This document shows, in pieces, positions 23,240 to 32,571 of a stretch of 37,944 bases of DNA (positions are counted from its first letter, which is position 1; each line of letters opens with the position of its first letter). The notes beneath the pieces are model-generated. The model made no database searches. It worked only from the letters and a program-made list of their open reading frames with translations, and was not told the origin of the DNA. Origin of the DNA: Chthoniobacterales bacterium (GTDB lineage Bacteria; Verrucomicrobiota; Verrucomicrobiia; Chthoniobacterales; UBA10450); contig JACDHZ010000005.1 of the NCBI GenBank assembly GCA_013820755.1, positions 1-37,944 of the forward strand, given 5' to 3'. The position numbers and the translations under genes were made by a program.

Positions 23240-24382
23240 ATGGACACACTCGTCGCCACTCCCCCGAAAACCGCGGCCAAGAACTCGGCGGAAGTCGATT
23301 TCCTCCCACTCCAAGGCACTGACTACGTCGAGTTCTACGTCGGCAACGCGAAGCAGGCAGCTCATTACTACAAAACTGCGTTCGGATTCCAGAGCCTCGC
23401 GTATGCGGGACCTGAGACTGGCCTCAAAGATCGCGCGAGTTATGTCATCCGGCAGAACAAACTGACGTTCATGCTTACGACGCCGCTTCGGCCCAAGAAC
23501 CCCATCGCGGATCACATCTACAAACATGGGGACGGCGTGAAGATGCTGGCGTTGAAAGTGGATGACGCGACCAAATCCTGGGAAGAAACAACTAAACGCG
23601 GCGGCAAAAGCTACATGCAGCCGACGACACTTACCGACGATGACGGCGAGTTGGTGATGAGCGGCATCCACACCTACGGCGATACGGTTCACCTGTTCAT
23701 TGAGCGGCGGAATTACAACGGCGTGTTCATGCCCGGGTTCCGCAAGTGGGAGAGCAGCTATAACCCCGCGGAATCCGGATTGCTCTACGTCGACCACTGC
23801 GTCGGCAACGTCGGCTGGAATCAGATGAATCCCTGGGTGAAGTTCTACGAGGATGTGATGGGCTTCCGGAACATCCTTACCTTCGACGACAACGACATCT
23901 CGACCGAATACTCCGCGCTCATGTCGAAGGTGATGAGCAACGGCAACGGCTACGTGAAGTTTCCCATTAACGAGCCGGCCGAGGGCAAAAAGAAATCGCA
24001 GGTCGAGGAGTATCTCGACTTCTATGACGGCGAAGGCGTGCAGCATTGCGCGCTCGCGACGAACGACATCGTGCAGACGGTGACCGATCTGCAAAGCCGT
24101 GGCGTCGAATTCCTGAAGATTCCTCCGAGCTACTACGAGACGGTGCTCGACCGCGTCGGCCATATCGATGAAGACCTCGAGCCGCTTCAGAACCTCGGCA
24201 TTCTGATCGATCGCGACGACGAAGGTTACCTGCTCCAGATCTTCTCGAAGCCGGTGGAAGATCGCCCGACGTTATTCTTCGAGATCATCCAGCGCAAAGG
24301 CGCGAAAAGCTTCGGCAAAGGCAACTTTAAGGCGCTCTTCGAGGCGCTCGAGAAAGAACAGGACGCCCGCGGCAACCTGTAG
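23240..24382 (+). CDS. hppD: 4-hydroxyphenylpyruvate dioxygenase
   Basis: From ATG 23240 the product is 380 residues, the usual family size; an in-frame extension to 23180 has no family sequence. It shows two vicinal-oxygen-chelate repeats, and the Fe(II) ligands are clear: H186 in YVDHCVGNV, H269 in GVQHCALATND and E348 in LFFEIIQRKG. The C-terminal GNFKALFEALE helix closes the active site. It converts 4-hydroxyphenylpyruvate to homogentisate in tyrosine degradation, a route that ends in fumarate and acetoacetate. No other homogentisate-pathway gene is in the window. It converges with the membrane gene at 24389. Confidence 0.95.
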   Translation: MDTLVATPPKTAAKNSAEVDFLPLQGTDYVEFYVGNAKQAAHYYKTAFGFQSLAYAGPETGLKDRASYVIRQNKLTFMLTTPLRPKNPIADHIYKHGDGVKMLALKVDDATKSWEETTKRGGKSYMQPTTLTDDDGELVMSGIHTYGDTVHLFIERRNYNGVFMPGFRKWESSYNPAESGLLYVDHCVGNVGWNQMNPWVKFYEDVMGFRNILTFDDNDISTEYSALMSKVMSNGNGYVKFPINEPAEGKKKSQVEEYLDFYDGEGVQHCALATNDIVQTVTDLQSRGVEFLKIPPSYYETVLDRVGHIDEDLEPLQNLGILIDRDDEGYLLQIFSKPVEDRPTLFFEIIQRKGAKSFGKGNFKALFEALEKEQDARGNL

Positions 24383-24388
24383 GCAGCT

Positions 24389-24886
24389 TTAGCGCCGGGA
24401 GGACATGCCGCCGCCAGCTTGCCTGATTCGATAGAAGTAAAGGAGACTTGCGCGCTGCCAAAAAAGCAGCCACGCCGAGAACAGACCGACAGCTGTCGCA
24501 ACAATCACGGCCACCTTGCCCAGCGACCATGGAACAGCGCCGATCGAGGTGAATCCCGCCGCCGACGCGAGAATCAATGGCGAGATCAGCATGAAACACC
24601 AGCGCGCCCACGGACGATGCGAGCGCAACCCGATACTCGTGAGCCCTGTTAATACGGCAATGGCCCCGACCAGCGGCGCAGCGAATACCAACCACTGTTC
24701 GCGCGTCACCTGCATGCCCCCAGCCATTCGCGGTTCAATTCCCGCGGCCACTGCAGCAATCGCGAGTACGGCACCGACCGCGCATATCCCGCTGAACCAC
24801 ATCAGAACAGTCAACGACAACGGCCTTCGAGAGGAGCGCCAACCGCCGGCAGCCAGCCGATCCTGTGCGAATTGAAGTGCCCTCAC
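24389..24886 (-). CDS. Hypothetical membrane protein with four predicted helices
   Basis: The 165-residue product has hydrophobic stretches at about 26-48 (LTVLMWFSGICAVGAVLAIA), 66-84, 95-115 and 122-146, with basic residues at the N-terminus and an arginine/glycine-rich C-terminus. No motif identifies a family. The stop is 6 nt from the hppD stop on the other strand. Function unknown. Confidence 0.65.
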   Translation of the reverse strand: MRALQFAQDRLAAGGWRSSRRPLSLTVLMWFSGICAVGAVLAIAAVAAGIEPRMAGGMQVTREQWLVFAAPLVGAIAVLTGLTSIGLRSHRPWARWCFMLISPLILASAAGFTSIGAVPWSLGKVAVIVATAVGLFSAWLLFWQRASLLYFYRIRQAGGGMSSRR

Positions 24887-25294
24887 GTCGCGACGGGGAG
24901 TTCAGCTCTGGAGAAAAAACGCCGAGAGCCGCTCTTCAGCGGGGCGACGTGATGGTCTAACAATGATCATTTAAGGTCAATGCGCGGGCGGAGCGAGGGG
25001 AATCGCCTCGTATGCTTGATAATAGCCGAGCTTCCGGCTACTGCCACCAAACAGAGGAAGGAAACACATTTATAACGCTCGACGTGCGTTGAGTCGTACT
25101 CTTGGGTTCACGCCGCTGGATACGATCCGCGTTGTTGTAAGCGGCAACGGGTAGGTTCTCCATCGCATGATTCGACCGGAACGCTGCTAATGGAGCGACT
25201 TCGCGGCTAGGCGAATCTTCGATTTCCGCGGCGGTACCGGAGGTGAACCGCGCTGTGTGTGGCATCGATTTAGCTTCTGAATGGAGCGACCTGC
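24887..25294. other. Intergenic stretch upstream of pilT
   Basis: This 408-nt gap has no gene that I can support; a minus-strand frame at 25038-25265 has no domain character. It presumably holds the pilT promoter. The only clear signal is GGAG at about 25283-25286, a suitable ribosome-binding site ahead of the pilT ATG at 25295. No riboswitch consensus was recognised. Confidence 0.5.
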
Positions 25295-26377
25295 ATGGCT
25301 CGCATCGATTCTTTCTTCAAGCTCATGTCAGAGCAGAAGGCCTCTGACCTTCATCTGTCGACCAACAATCCGCCGATGCTGCGCATCAACGGCGAGCTCG
25401 TGCGCGTCGATTATCCGGCGCTTCAGAATGACGATCTTAAGGCGATGGTGTACGAAATCGCGCCTGAAGCTAAGATCAAGGTATTCGAAGAGACCTCGGA
25501 TACGGACTTCGGGTACGAAGTGCCCGGCGTGGCTCGTTACCGGGCAAACTTCTTCCAACAAAAATACGGTATCTCGGCTGTGTTCCGATTGATCCCGTCA
25601 AAGGTGCTCACCGTCGACGACCTTGGCCTCCCGCCCGTGCTGCGAAAGTTTCCAATGCTGAAAAAGGGGCTGATTCTCGTTACAGGCCCAACCGGTTCAG
25701 GCAAATCGACAACGCTTGCCGCCATGATGGACTATGCGAACCTCCAGCGGCACGACCACATTATCACCGTCGAAGATCCCATCGAGTTCGTGCATCGCAG
25801 CCAGAACTGCCTCGTGCAACACCGCGAGGTGGGCATCCACACACGTTCCTTCGCTGCCGCGCTCCGTGGCGCGCTCCGCGAAGATCCTGACATTCTGCTC
25901 GTGGGAGAAATGCGCGATCTCGAGACAATCGAGCTTGCCCTGACCGCTGCGGCAACCGGCCACCTTGTATTCGGAACGCTTCACACTTCGAGCGCGGCGA
26001 AGGCTGTAGATCGAATCATCGACGTCTTCCCGACAGATCAGCAAAACCAGATACGCGCCACGCTTGCCGAGTCGCTGAAAGGTGTGATCGCCCAGAACCT
26101 TTTTAAGCGGATCGACACGCCGGGACGCGTCGCCGCGTTAGAGGTTTTGGTGGTGGATATGGCCATCGCTAACCTCGTTCGCGAAGGCAAAACGCACCAG
26201 ATCCCTGGGATGATCCAGGTTGGTAAGAAGAAGGGGAACCAGCCGCTCGACGATGCAATCATGGAGCATCTGCGCCATACCCGCATTTCGCCGGAAGAGG
26301 CGTACGACAAGGCGATCGATAAGAAAAAGTTCCGTCCGTTCCTGAAAGAGCCGCCGCCGGATATGTCGGAGGAATAA
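25295..26377 (+). CDS. pilT: Type IV pilus twitching motility ATPase PilT
   Basis: The 360-residue protein is a complete PilT retraction ATPase. An N-terminal PAS-like domain (ASDLHLSTNNPPMLRINGEL) is followed by the RecA-like core with Walker A GPTGSGKSTT (131-140), Asp box VEDPIEFVH (159-167), Walker B ILLVGEMRD (200-208) and His box GHLVFGTLHTSSA (222-234). It hydrolyses ATP as a hexamer at the inner membrane to depolymerise pilin. No pilus subunit or assembly gene lies nearby, so it is a solitary pilT. The basal AIRNLIREGK-type motif of the family is seen as AIANLVREGK. Confidence 0.96.
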   Translation: MARIDSFFKLMSEQKASDLHLSTNNPPMLRINGELVRVDYPALQNDDLKAMVYEIAPEAKIKVFEETSDTDFGYEVPGVARYRANFFQQKYGISAVFRLIPSKVLTVDDLGLPPVLRKFPMLKKGLILVTGPTGSGKSTTLAAMMDYANLQRHDHIITVEDPIEFVHRSQNCLVQHREVGIHTRSFAAALRGALREDPDILLVGEMRDLETIELALTAAATGHLVFGTLHTSSAAKAVDRIIDVFPTDQQNQIRATLAESLKGVIAQNLFKRIDTPGRVAALEVLVVDMAIANLVREGKTHQIPGMIQVGKKKGNQPLDDAIMEHLRHTRISPEEAYDKAIDKKKFRPFLKEPPPDMSEE

Positions 26378-26525
26378 ACAGTGTCGCGCCAGTCGCATCA
26401 TGAGAATCCCGGAACTCGACAGATTCCTCTCGGCGCGAGATGACGCGCTGCTGAAGCTAAAGACCTACAGCTACAAAGTGGTTGTCATGTACCGGATGTC
26501 AGACGCTGCATAGATAAAGCACGCG

Positions 26526-26550
26526 GTGTAGCGCCGATGCGACGCTACAC
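26526..26550. repeat. Short palindrome between pilT and the GNAT gene
   Basis: gtgtagcg at 26526-26533 and cgctacac at 26543-26550 form a perfect 8-bp stem with a 9-nt loop. It begins with the same gtgtag/ctacac ends as the palindrome inside the mutase gene (tgtag...ctaca), so it may be a smaller relative. No T-run follows. Confidence 0.5.
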
Positions 26551-26672
26551 GCGGCATGCCTCTTCGCGAGGATTGCTGCAACCAACTCCGCCGCCCCGAG
26601 CGTAATCCCTTCGCCGCAGCGAGTCTCACTGTAAGTTGCTCCGCACCGGCGAGGAACGATACTGCGCCGGCT

Positions 26673-27194
26673 ATGAAGCTGATTAAATGGATTCGGTTCA
26701 CATGGGATTTGACGGGGCTCCCTGCGTCCGAATGTGAGCTTCCGGAACATTACGAGATCACCGCAGCGACCGCTGACGACGAAAAGGAGCTGCGCCGAGT
26801 GATAACGAGTTCGTTCGCGCTCGATCCCGACTGGAACCCGACCATGAATGAAGTGATGCAGACGATTGACGGTTGGCTCTCGGATGCGTGGAGCTCTGAC
26901 ACGAAAGCTGCGCTCGTCTTGCGACATGGATTTCGGATCATCGGCGCGTGTGTGCTATCACTCGACTCCGCTCGTGATAATCACCTTTCGCCCGGCCCGT
27001 GCATTTTGATGGAATATCGAAACCGCGGCTTCGGAACGAAGTTGCTGGATCGGTCGTTACGGTCACTACGTGACGCCGGGCTCACTCGCGCCCTCGGTAT
27101 TGCAAAAGAAAACTCGCCGGCTACGAAGTTCCTCTACACGAAATTCGGCGGCGTCCCAACGCCGCAGCAGCCAACGACACTCGTGGCTGCCTAA
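26673..27194 (+). CDS. GNAT-family N-acetyltransferase
   Basis: From ATG 26673 the product is 173 residues; GAGGAA at 26651 is a distant ribosome-binding site. A longer in-frame reading from 26556 would cross the palindrome's flank and adds no domain sequence. The acetyl-CoA-binding motif A is seen as YRNRGFGTKLLDRSLRSLRDAG, shown here in part as RNRGFG, followed by NSPATKFLYTKFGGV, the family's C-terminal strand and helix. The N-terminal 40 residues (MKLIKWIRFTWDLTGLPASE) are unusual for a GNAT and might contact another protein or the membrane. Acceptor unknown. Confidence 0.82.
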   Translation: MKLIKWIRFTWDLTGLPASECELPEHYEITAATADDEKELRRVITSSFALDPDWNPTMNEVMQTIDGWLSDAWSSDTKAALVLRHGFRIIGACVLSLDSARDNHLSPGPCILMEYRNRGFGTKLLDRSLRSLRDAGLTRALGIAKENSPATKFLYTKFGGVPTPQQPTTLVAA

Positions 27195-27204
27195 CCGCTT
27201 CACG

Positions 27205-28212
27205 CTATCGTGGCGTGGGAGATGCAGCGGCCCCCGATGAAGTTGCGCGGCTTCCCTTCAGTAGGCCGAAAAGATCGCTGTCAGTCGAAAGCACCAGCGA
27301 CGCATCTTTGGTGAGTGCCTTGCGATACGTTTCCATGCTCTTGAGAAACGCATAAAACTCCGCCGCCTGCGGGTTTTGCGTATAAGCGCGGGCGTAGATC
27401 TCAGTCGCTCTCGCGTCCGCCTGGCCACGAATCTCCTGCACACGTCGATACGCCGTCGATTGAATCTCGTTCAGGTCGCGCTGCTTCTGGCCGGCGATCC
27501 GCGCAGCTTCGCCCTGCCCTTCCGAACGAAATAGCTGGGCGATTTGGTTTCGTTCGCTGATCATCCGCTGGTAGATCCGATCGAGAACGTCGGGGTTGTA
27601 GTTCACGCGCTTCATCCGCACATCGAGCAGCTCGATGCCGAACTCCGCGAGCTTGATCGCCGCGCCCGCTTTGATGTCTGCCTCGATTTTCGAGCGGCCA
27701 AACTCAATCGGCGGCAGACTCCCGATGCCCCCAAGGCCTACCGGGCCTGCTTTGAGATTCTCGTCCTTCAGCGGCTTGCGCGCTTTATCGGTCCGGACAA
27801 TCTCAATTAGATCATGGCGTGCAATTGCGTTACGCGTCTCGCTGCCAAGGATGTCTTCGAGGCGCGACTGCGCACTGCGCTCATCGCGCAGCCTGACGAA
27901 GTAGGTCGTCGGCTGATCGATTCGCCAGCGGGCAAAGGTATTGACATGAATGTAAGTCTTGTCGCGCGTTGGGATCGCGACGGGCGCGCCATCCCACTCC
28001 AGGAAACGTTTGTCGAGACGGTTCACGGCCTGCACGAATGGCAGCTTCGTATGTAACCCGGGTTCCGTGATAGGATTGCCAACCGGCTTGCCGAATTGCG
28101 TAATAATCACCTGCTCCGTCTGATCGACGACATAGAACGCGCCGAACAGGAGGAACAACACCAGCGCGGCCAGCGCGACCATTCCCGCAAAAAAGCAACC
28201 GCGATTGTTCAT
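27205..28212 (-). CDS. hflC: HflC, membrane SPFH/prohibitin-like FtsH modulator
   Basis: The 335-residue protein starts with a membrane anchor (about 9-30) followed by an SPFH domain: DQTEQVIITQFGKPVG, EPGLHTKLPFVQAVNRLDKR and VNTFARWRIDQP. A long coiled-coil segment (GQGEAARIAGQKQRDLNEIQ) precedes the C-terminal helix with YRKALTKDASLVLSTDSDLF, a known HflC-type ending. With HflK it forms a large periplasmic-side cage around the FtsH protease. The start codon overlaps the hflK stop by 4 nt (ATGA), so the two are translationally coupled. About 30 residues around 160 (GPVGLGGIGSLPPIEFG) are a glycine-rich insertion not usual in enterobacterial HflC. Confidence 0.93.
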   Translation of the reverse strand: MNNRGCFFAGMVALAALVLFLLFGAFYVVDQTEQVIITQFGKPVGNPITEPGLHTKLPFVQAVNRLDKRFLEWDGAPVAIPTRDKTYIHVNTFARWRIDQPTTYFVRLRDERSAQSRLEDILGSETRNAIARHDLIEIVRTDKARKPLKDENLKAGPVGLGGIGSLPPIEFGRSKIEADIKAGAAIKLAEFGIELLDVRMKRVNYNPDVLDRIYQRMISERNQIAQLFRSEGQGEAARIAGQKQRDLNEIQSTAYRRVQEIRGQADARATEIYARAYTQNPQAAEFYAFLKSMETYRKALTKDASLVLSTDSDLFGLLKGSRATSSGAAASPTPR

Positions 28213-29192
28213 GGCGTACCCCCCGGTTTCGTCGAAAGCGGCAGGATCGGGAGCAGCTGGCGCAACGAGTCGTCGATGATGAACTTTTGGCCCATCTGCG
28301 GAATCACGTCCCCCATCGTTTCGAGGTAGAGGCGGGTGCGTGTGATCTCCGGCGCCTTCGTGTATTGCTCGAGCATCGCGCTGAAGGAAGCGACGTCGCC
28401 TTCTGCTTCGTTGACGCGCTTGAATTGGTAACCTTCCGCGCCACGGATGGCTTGATCGGCTTCACCTCGGGCCCGCGGCACCGCTTGATTGTAGTCGCCG
28501 TTCGCCACGTTAATCGCATTCTCGCGATCCTGCTGCGCACGGTTCACTTCGTTAAAGGACGCTTGCACTTCCGCGGGCGGGTTCACGTTTTTCAGCTGCA
28601 CCTGATCGATGCGAAGCCCGAGCTGGTACAACTTCGCGAGTTCCTGAAGCCGGCTGAGCACCGCCATTTCGATCTCTTGTCGGCCAATCGTGATCACTTC
28701 ATCCACGGTGCGGTCACCGATCATCTCGCGCATCACGGCTTCGGACAGATCGCGCAAGGTCTGGCCGGGATTCCGCACATCGAACAGATACTGCCGCGCA
28801 TCGCTGATGCGATACTGCACCACCCACTCGACAAGCGCGGCGTTGAGATCGCCCGTGACCATCGATTTCTCCTCGATCTGATACGGGCTCGCCTGAATCG
28901 GGTCCATGTAGCCCCGCGTGAAAAAGCCGAACTCAAGTTTCAACTGTCGGCGTGTCGGCAGCACTGTGACATGGTCGATCCCGAGCGGAAGTTTGAAGTG
29001 CAACCCCGGCTCGACCGTCGTGAGATACTTACCGAAGCGGAGAACCACCCCCTCAGACTCAGCGGCCACGGTATAAAACGACGTCCAGACCAGAAACAGA
29101 ATTGGCACCACAACCAACAGCAGCGTGATTGTGCCCGCCGGCGGACGAGGGACGTTGTCGAGGTTGTAAACGACTGGGGGTCTACTGTCCAT
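28209..29192 (-). CDS. hflK: HflK, membrane SPFH/prohibitin-like FtsH modulator
   Basis: The 327-residue protein has an N-terminal membrane segment (about 18-42), then an SPFH domain with AESEGVVLRFGKYLTTVEPG, FKLPLGIDHVTVLPTRRQ and DLNAALVEWVVQYRISDA. Strongly diagnostic is LREMIG-type MREMIGDRTVDEVITIGRQE followed by VQLKNVNPPAEVQASFNEV. A coiled coil and a short C-terminus (LPLSTKPGG) follow. The glycine-rich cytoplasmic leader of E. coli HflK is missing, as in many non-enterobacterial versions. Partner of HflC, with which its stop overlaps. lepA lies 143 nt upstream on the same strand. Confidence 0.93.
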   Translation of the reverse strand: MDSRPPVVYNLDNVPRPPAGTITLLLVVVPILFLVWTSFYTVAAESEGVVLRFGKYLTTVEPGLHFKLPLGIDHVTVLPTRRQLKLEFGFFTRGYMDPIQASPYQIEEKSMVTGDLNAALVEWVVQYRISDARQYLFDVRNPGQTLRDLSEAVMREMIGDRTVDEVITIGRQEIEMAVLSRLQELAKLYQLGLRIDQVQLKNVNPPAEVQASFNEVNRAQQDRENAINVANGDYNQAVPRARGEADQAIRGAEGYQFKRVNEAEGDVASFSAMLEQYTKAPEITRTRLYLETMGDVIPQMGQKFIIDDSLRQLLPILPLSTKPGGTP

Positions 29193-29335
29193 GGTCAGAA
29201 ATTCCGGGATGCGCCACGCGCGAAATCATCATCTGATGGGAGCTTAGCTGCGGGGAACGGCGAGAGCGAAACCTTTCGCGCGGGAGCATTGCATTAGTGG
29301 AACACTGCTACCGAACGCGCTGCGGCTGGAGCAGA

Positions 29336-31132
29336 CTACTGCGTCTTCAACACCTGAATGAACGCCTCCTGCGGGATGTTGATCTTGCCGATGCTCTTCA
29401 TCCGCTTTTTGCCTTCCTTTTGCTTCTCCAGCAGTTTGCGTTTCCGAGTAATGTCCCCGCCGTAGCATTTCGCGGTAACGTCCTTACGCAAGGCCGAGAC
29501 GCTCTCGCGCGCAATGATTTTACCGCCGATCGCCGCCTGGATCGCAACCTGGTAGAGCTGGTTCGGAATCACTTCCTTCAGCTTCGTCGCCAGCTGACGG
29601 CCACGAGCTTCCGCGCGTTCCCGATGAACAATCATTGAGAACGCGTCGACGGGCTCACCGTTCACCAGGAGGTCCAGCTTCACGAGCTTCGCCGCGCGAT
29701 AACCGACGTGCTCGTAATCCATCGAACCATACCCGCGCGTGATGCTCTTAATCTTGTCGTTGAAGTCGACCAGGATCTCGTTCAGCGGCAGCTCGCAATG
29801 GAGCATCACGCGGCGCGTATCCAGCGTCTCTGTGTGGTCCATCGTGCCACGCTTCTCCATGATCAGCTGGAGAATGTCACCGATGTTTTCGTTCGGGCAT
29901 AACACATACGCCTTCACGATCGGCTCGCGGATTTCCTCGATGATGCTCGGATCGGGCAGGTGCGCGGGGTTGTCGACGAGCAGCGTCTCGCCGCGAGTGG
30001 TGAGGATTTCGTAAACCACGCTGGGTGACGTGGCGATGATGTCCATGTCGTATTCGCGACGGAGGCGCTCCTGGATAATTTCCATGTGAAGCAAGCCGAG
30101 GAAACCGCAGCGAAAACCGAAGCCCAGCGCGACTGAGCTTTCGGGTTGGTAGATGAACGCAGCATCGTTGAGCCGCAGCTTCCCGATGGCGGTCTTCAAA
30201 TGCTCGAAGTCCGCAGTGTTGATCGGATAAATTCCGCTGAACACCATCGGATGTATTTCCTGGAAACCCGGCAACGGCTCCTTCGCCGGATTCCGTAGGT
30301 CCGTGATCGTGTCACCGATTTTGATGTCAGCGGTCGTCTTGATGTTCGCGATAAAATAGCCGACGTCGCCTGCCACGAGCTTCGGCTGCGCAAACATCTT
30401 CGGTGTAAAGACGCCGACTTCCTTGATCTCATGGCGGGAGTCATTATTCATCATCCGCACCTGTTGATCGGCTTCGATGCTTCCCGAAAACACGCGGACA
30501 TAGGCGACAACGCCGCGGTATACGTCGAATACTGAATCAAACACCAGGGCTCGAAGTGTATCGTCCGCGGGCTCCTTCGGGGGAGGGATGCGATGCACGA
30601 TTGCCTCGAGGATCTCTTCGATCCCAAGACCCATCTTCGCGCTGCAATCGATCGCTTCTTCGGCAGGAATCTGCAGGATTTCCTCAATCTGCCGGTGAAC
30701 CGCCGGGATATCCGCGTTTGGAAGATCGATCTTATTGATAACCGGGACGATCGTGAGCCCCTGCTTGTGGGCGAGGTGCACATTGGCCACCGTTTGCGCT
30801 TCGACACCTTGCGCGGCATCCACGATCAACAACGCGCCTTCGCACGCCGCAAGCGAACGCGAAACCTCATACGCAAAGTCGACGTGTCCTGGCGTGTCCG
30901 AGAGGTTCAGCCGATACATCTCGCCATCTCTGGCCTTGTACTTCATCGCCACCGGATGCGCCTTGATCGTGATGCCCCGCTCGCGCTCCAAGTCCATCGA
31001 ATCGAGCAGCTGATCCTGGCGTTCGCGATCCTGGATCGTGCCTGTACGCTCGAGCAGGCGATCCGATAGCGTTGTCTTGCCATGATCGATGTGCGCGATG
31101 ATGCAGAAGTTGCGCGTAAGGCCGATGCACAT
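29336..31132 (-). CDS. lepA: Elongation factor 4 (LepA), ribosome back-translocating GTPase
   Basis: A translational GTPase of about 598 residues from ATG 31132 (MCIGLTRNFCIIAHIDHGKT). A start at 31171 is in frame but adds 13 unusual residues. It has G1 AHIDHGKTT, DTPGHVDF, NKID, and the LepA-specific domains with EIVKAYVLCP-type (here IVKAYVLCPNENIG) and the C-terminal KRMKSIGKINIPQEAFIQVL, where EF-G has nothing comparable. It binds stalled or pretranslocation ribosomes. The gene is on the opposite strand to the FHA gene at 31241, whose long alternative start would overlap it. Confidence 0.95.
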   Translation of the reverse strand: MCIGLTRNFCIIAHIDHGKTTLSDRLLERTGTIQDRERQDQLLDSMDLERERGITIKAHPVAMKYKARDGEMYRLNLSDTPGHVDFAYEVSRSLAACEGALLIVDAAQGVEAQTVANVHLAHKQGLTIVPVINKIDLPNADIPAVHRQIEEILQIPAEEAIDCSAKMGLGIEEILEAIVHRIPPPKEPADDTLRALVFDSVFDVYRGVVAYVRVFSGSIEADQQVRMMNNDSRHEIKEVGVFTPKMFAQPKLVAGDVGYFIANIKTTADIKIGDTITDLRNPAKEPLPGFQEIHPMVFSGIYPINTADFEHLKTAIGKLRLNDAAFIYQPESSVALGFGFRCGFLGLLHMEIIQERLRREYDMDIIATSPSVVYEILTTRGETLLVDNPAHLPDPSIIEEIREPIVKAYVLCPNENIGDILQLIMEKRGTMDHTETLDTRRVMLHCELPLNEILVDFNDKIKSITRGYGSMDYEHVGYRAAKLVKLDLLVNGEPVDAFSMIVHRERAEARGRQLATKLKEVIPNQLYQVAIQAAIGGKIIARESVSALRKDVTAKCYGGDITRKRKLLEKQKEGKKRMKSIGKINIPQEAFIQVLKTQ

Positions 31133-31240
31133 GAAGCGGTGCACTATGCGGGTGTGCCGGAGGATGGTCAATGCGAGGGCCCTCGCAGCTGTTGCGCTGA
31201 CAACGTTGATGTCCTCGCGGTGATCTGTTATCGCTTCGAC

Positions 31241-31747
31241 GTGCGCCGGTTAATAATCATCAAAGAGGGCGGCGGGACGATCCCGCACGAGCTGACAGAC
31301 CAGCGGGTGACGATCGGACGTTCAGCTGAGAACGTGATCATCCTTAACGATCCGTCTGTTTCAAGCCGTCACGCGCAGCTCGACGCGACCGGCGAAGATT
31401 ACCGCCTCATCGACTTGGAGTCGACGAATGGCACTCGCGTGAACGGGCAGGTGATCACGAGTGTCCTCCTCCGTGCTACGGATCGGATCCGATTCGGAAA
31501 CGTGGAGGCCTCGTTCGAGAATGCGCCGGCAGACCCACGGCCGCTGCCGCGGGTGGAGCAAGTTGAGGCCCGTGCCGCCGAGGTGAGCTCACGGCCGGAG
31601 GATTTCGGAAATGCGTCACCATTCCCGAAGAGGAGATCCGAACGGGACCCGGTCCGGCCCCTTGTCTACGGAGTAGCGGCGCTGGCGGTTCTCGCGTTTG
31701 TCGGGAGCATGATTGCGCTCGCGCAGATGCACTCGCCGATACCATAG
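31241..31747 (+). CDS. FHA-domain protein with C-terminal membrane anchor
   Basis: The FHA core is GRSAENVIILNDPSVSSRHA followed by DLESTNGTRVNG, with the conserved GR, SSRH and NG of phosphothreonine-binding FHA domains. A proline/glutamate-rich stretch follows and then a hydrophobic helix (VYGVAALAVLAFVGSMIALA) close to the C-terminus. It would hold a phosphopeptide reader at the inner face of the membrane. There is no good ATG: an ATG at 31082 would overlap lepA and add unrelated residues, so GTG at 31241 (VRRLIIIKEGG) is preferred, with GTG 31220 as an alternative. Partner kinase not in the window. Confidence 0.8.
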   Translation: MRRLIIIKEGGGTIPHELTDQRVTIGRSAENVIILNDPSVSSRHAQLDATGEDYRLIDLESTNGTRVNGQVITSVLLRATDRIRFGNVEASFENAPADPRPLPRVEQVEARAAEVSSRPEDFGNASPFPKRRSERDPVRPLVYGVAALAVLAFVGSMIALAQMHSPIP

Positions 31748-31845
31748 CGCCTGTTCGTTAGCCAGGCACGCGACGGTTTTCGCTTTCTCGTCATAGCGTC
31801 AGGGTTCCACCGCTTTTATCGCGAAGCCAAAATCACCAATTCGAA

Positions 31846-32529
31846 ATGTCAAAACGCCTGCTCCTCTGGGACATCGACGCGACGCTGATTACCACCGGTG
31901 GCGCGGGCGACCAGGCGTTGAAGCGCATCGTCGCGAGGCGTTATCGCGCCGACGATGATCTACGCGACATTGAAATCGCGGGACGCACTGACACGGCGAT
32001 CGTCCGCAGCATTCTCCAGAAGTATGGCGTCGCCGCGACGGCTGAAACTGTTGGTGGTTTTCTCGAGGAATATCTCGAGCATCTCGGGCAGCTGCTGCCG
32101 CAGCTGCGCGGCCGAGTCATGCCAGGTGTCGCTGAGATTCTGGAGCACCTGCACCCGAACACGGACCGCGTGCTCGCGCTGCTCACAGGCAATTTGCGGC
32201 GAGGTGCTCAGCTGAAGCTACAACGTTACGGGCTCTGGGCTTACTTCGAGTTCGGAGCGTTTGCCGACGATCACCATGATCGAAACGAGCTCGGCGCTTT
32301 CGCGCGGCACCGCGCTGAAGAAAAGCATGGCCATGGCTTCGACGCCGCGGAAATCGATGTGATTGGCGACACCGGTCACGATATCGCCTGCGGGAAGATT
32401 TTCGGTGCCCGCACGATCGCCGTTGCTACGGGAACGTGGACACCCGAAGAACTTGCCGCGCATCAGCCTGATTTTTTGTTCAATGACCTCTCGGACGTCG
32501 CCGGTGTGATCGACGAACTTGGGTGGTGA
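31846..32529 (+). CDS. HAD-superfamily hydrolase, phosphatase-like
   Basis: The 227-residue protein carries the HAD core: motif I at LLWDIDATL (nucleophile D9, D11), motif II at ALLTGN, and motif IV at IGDTGHDIACG. An alpha-helical cap sits between residues 20 and 90, as in phosphoglycolate phosphatases and related enzymes. The usual DxDGT nucleophile motif reads DIDAT, a common variation. Substrate unknown. The ATG is 98 nt after the FHA gene. Confidence 0.85.
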   Translation: MSKRLLLWDIDATLITTGGAGDQALKRIVARRYRADDDLRDIEIAGRTDTAIVRSILQKYGVAATAETVGGFLEEYLEHLGQLLPQLRGRVMPGVAEILEHLHPNTDRVLALLTGNLRRGAQLKLQRYGLWAYFEFGAFADDHHDRNELGAFARHRAEEKHGHGFDAAEIDVIGDTGHDIACGKIFGARTIAVATGTWTPEELAAHQPDFLFNDLSDVAGVIDELGW

Positions 32530-32571
32530 GCGATTGACGATTGGCCGGCCAGTGACATCTTGCTAGACCGC

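Noticed and set aside
24887-25294. Cyclic-di-GMP riboswitch upstream of pilT
   Set aside because: Such elements precede some pilus genes, but the conserved GEMM core was not found.
26400-26513. 37-residue frame after pilT (MRIPELDRFLSARDDALLK)
   Set aside because: No ribosome-binding site, domain or conservation evidence; too short to support.
31082-31240. ATG start for the FHA protein
   Set aside because: The region overlaps lepA coding sequence on the other strand and the extra residues are not FHA-like; GTG 31241 is preferred.
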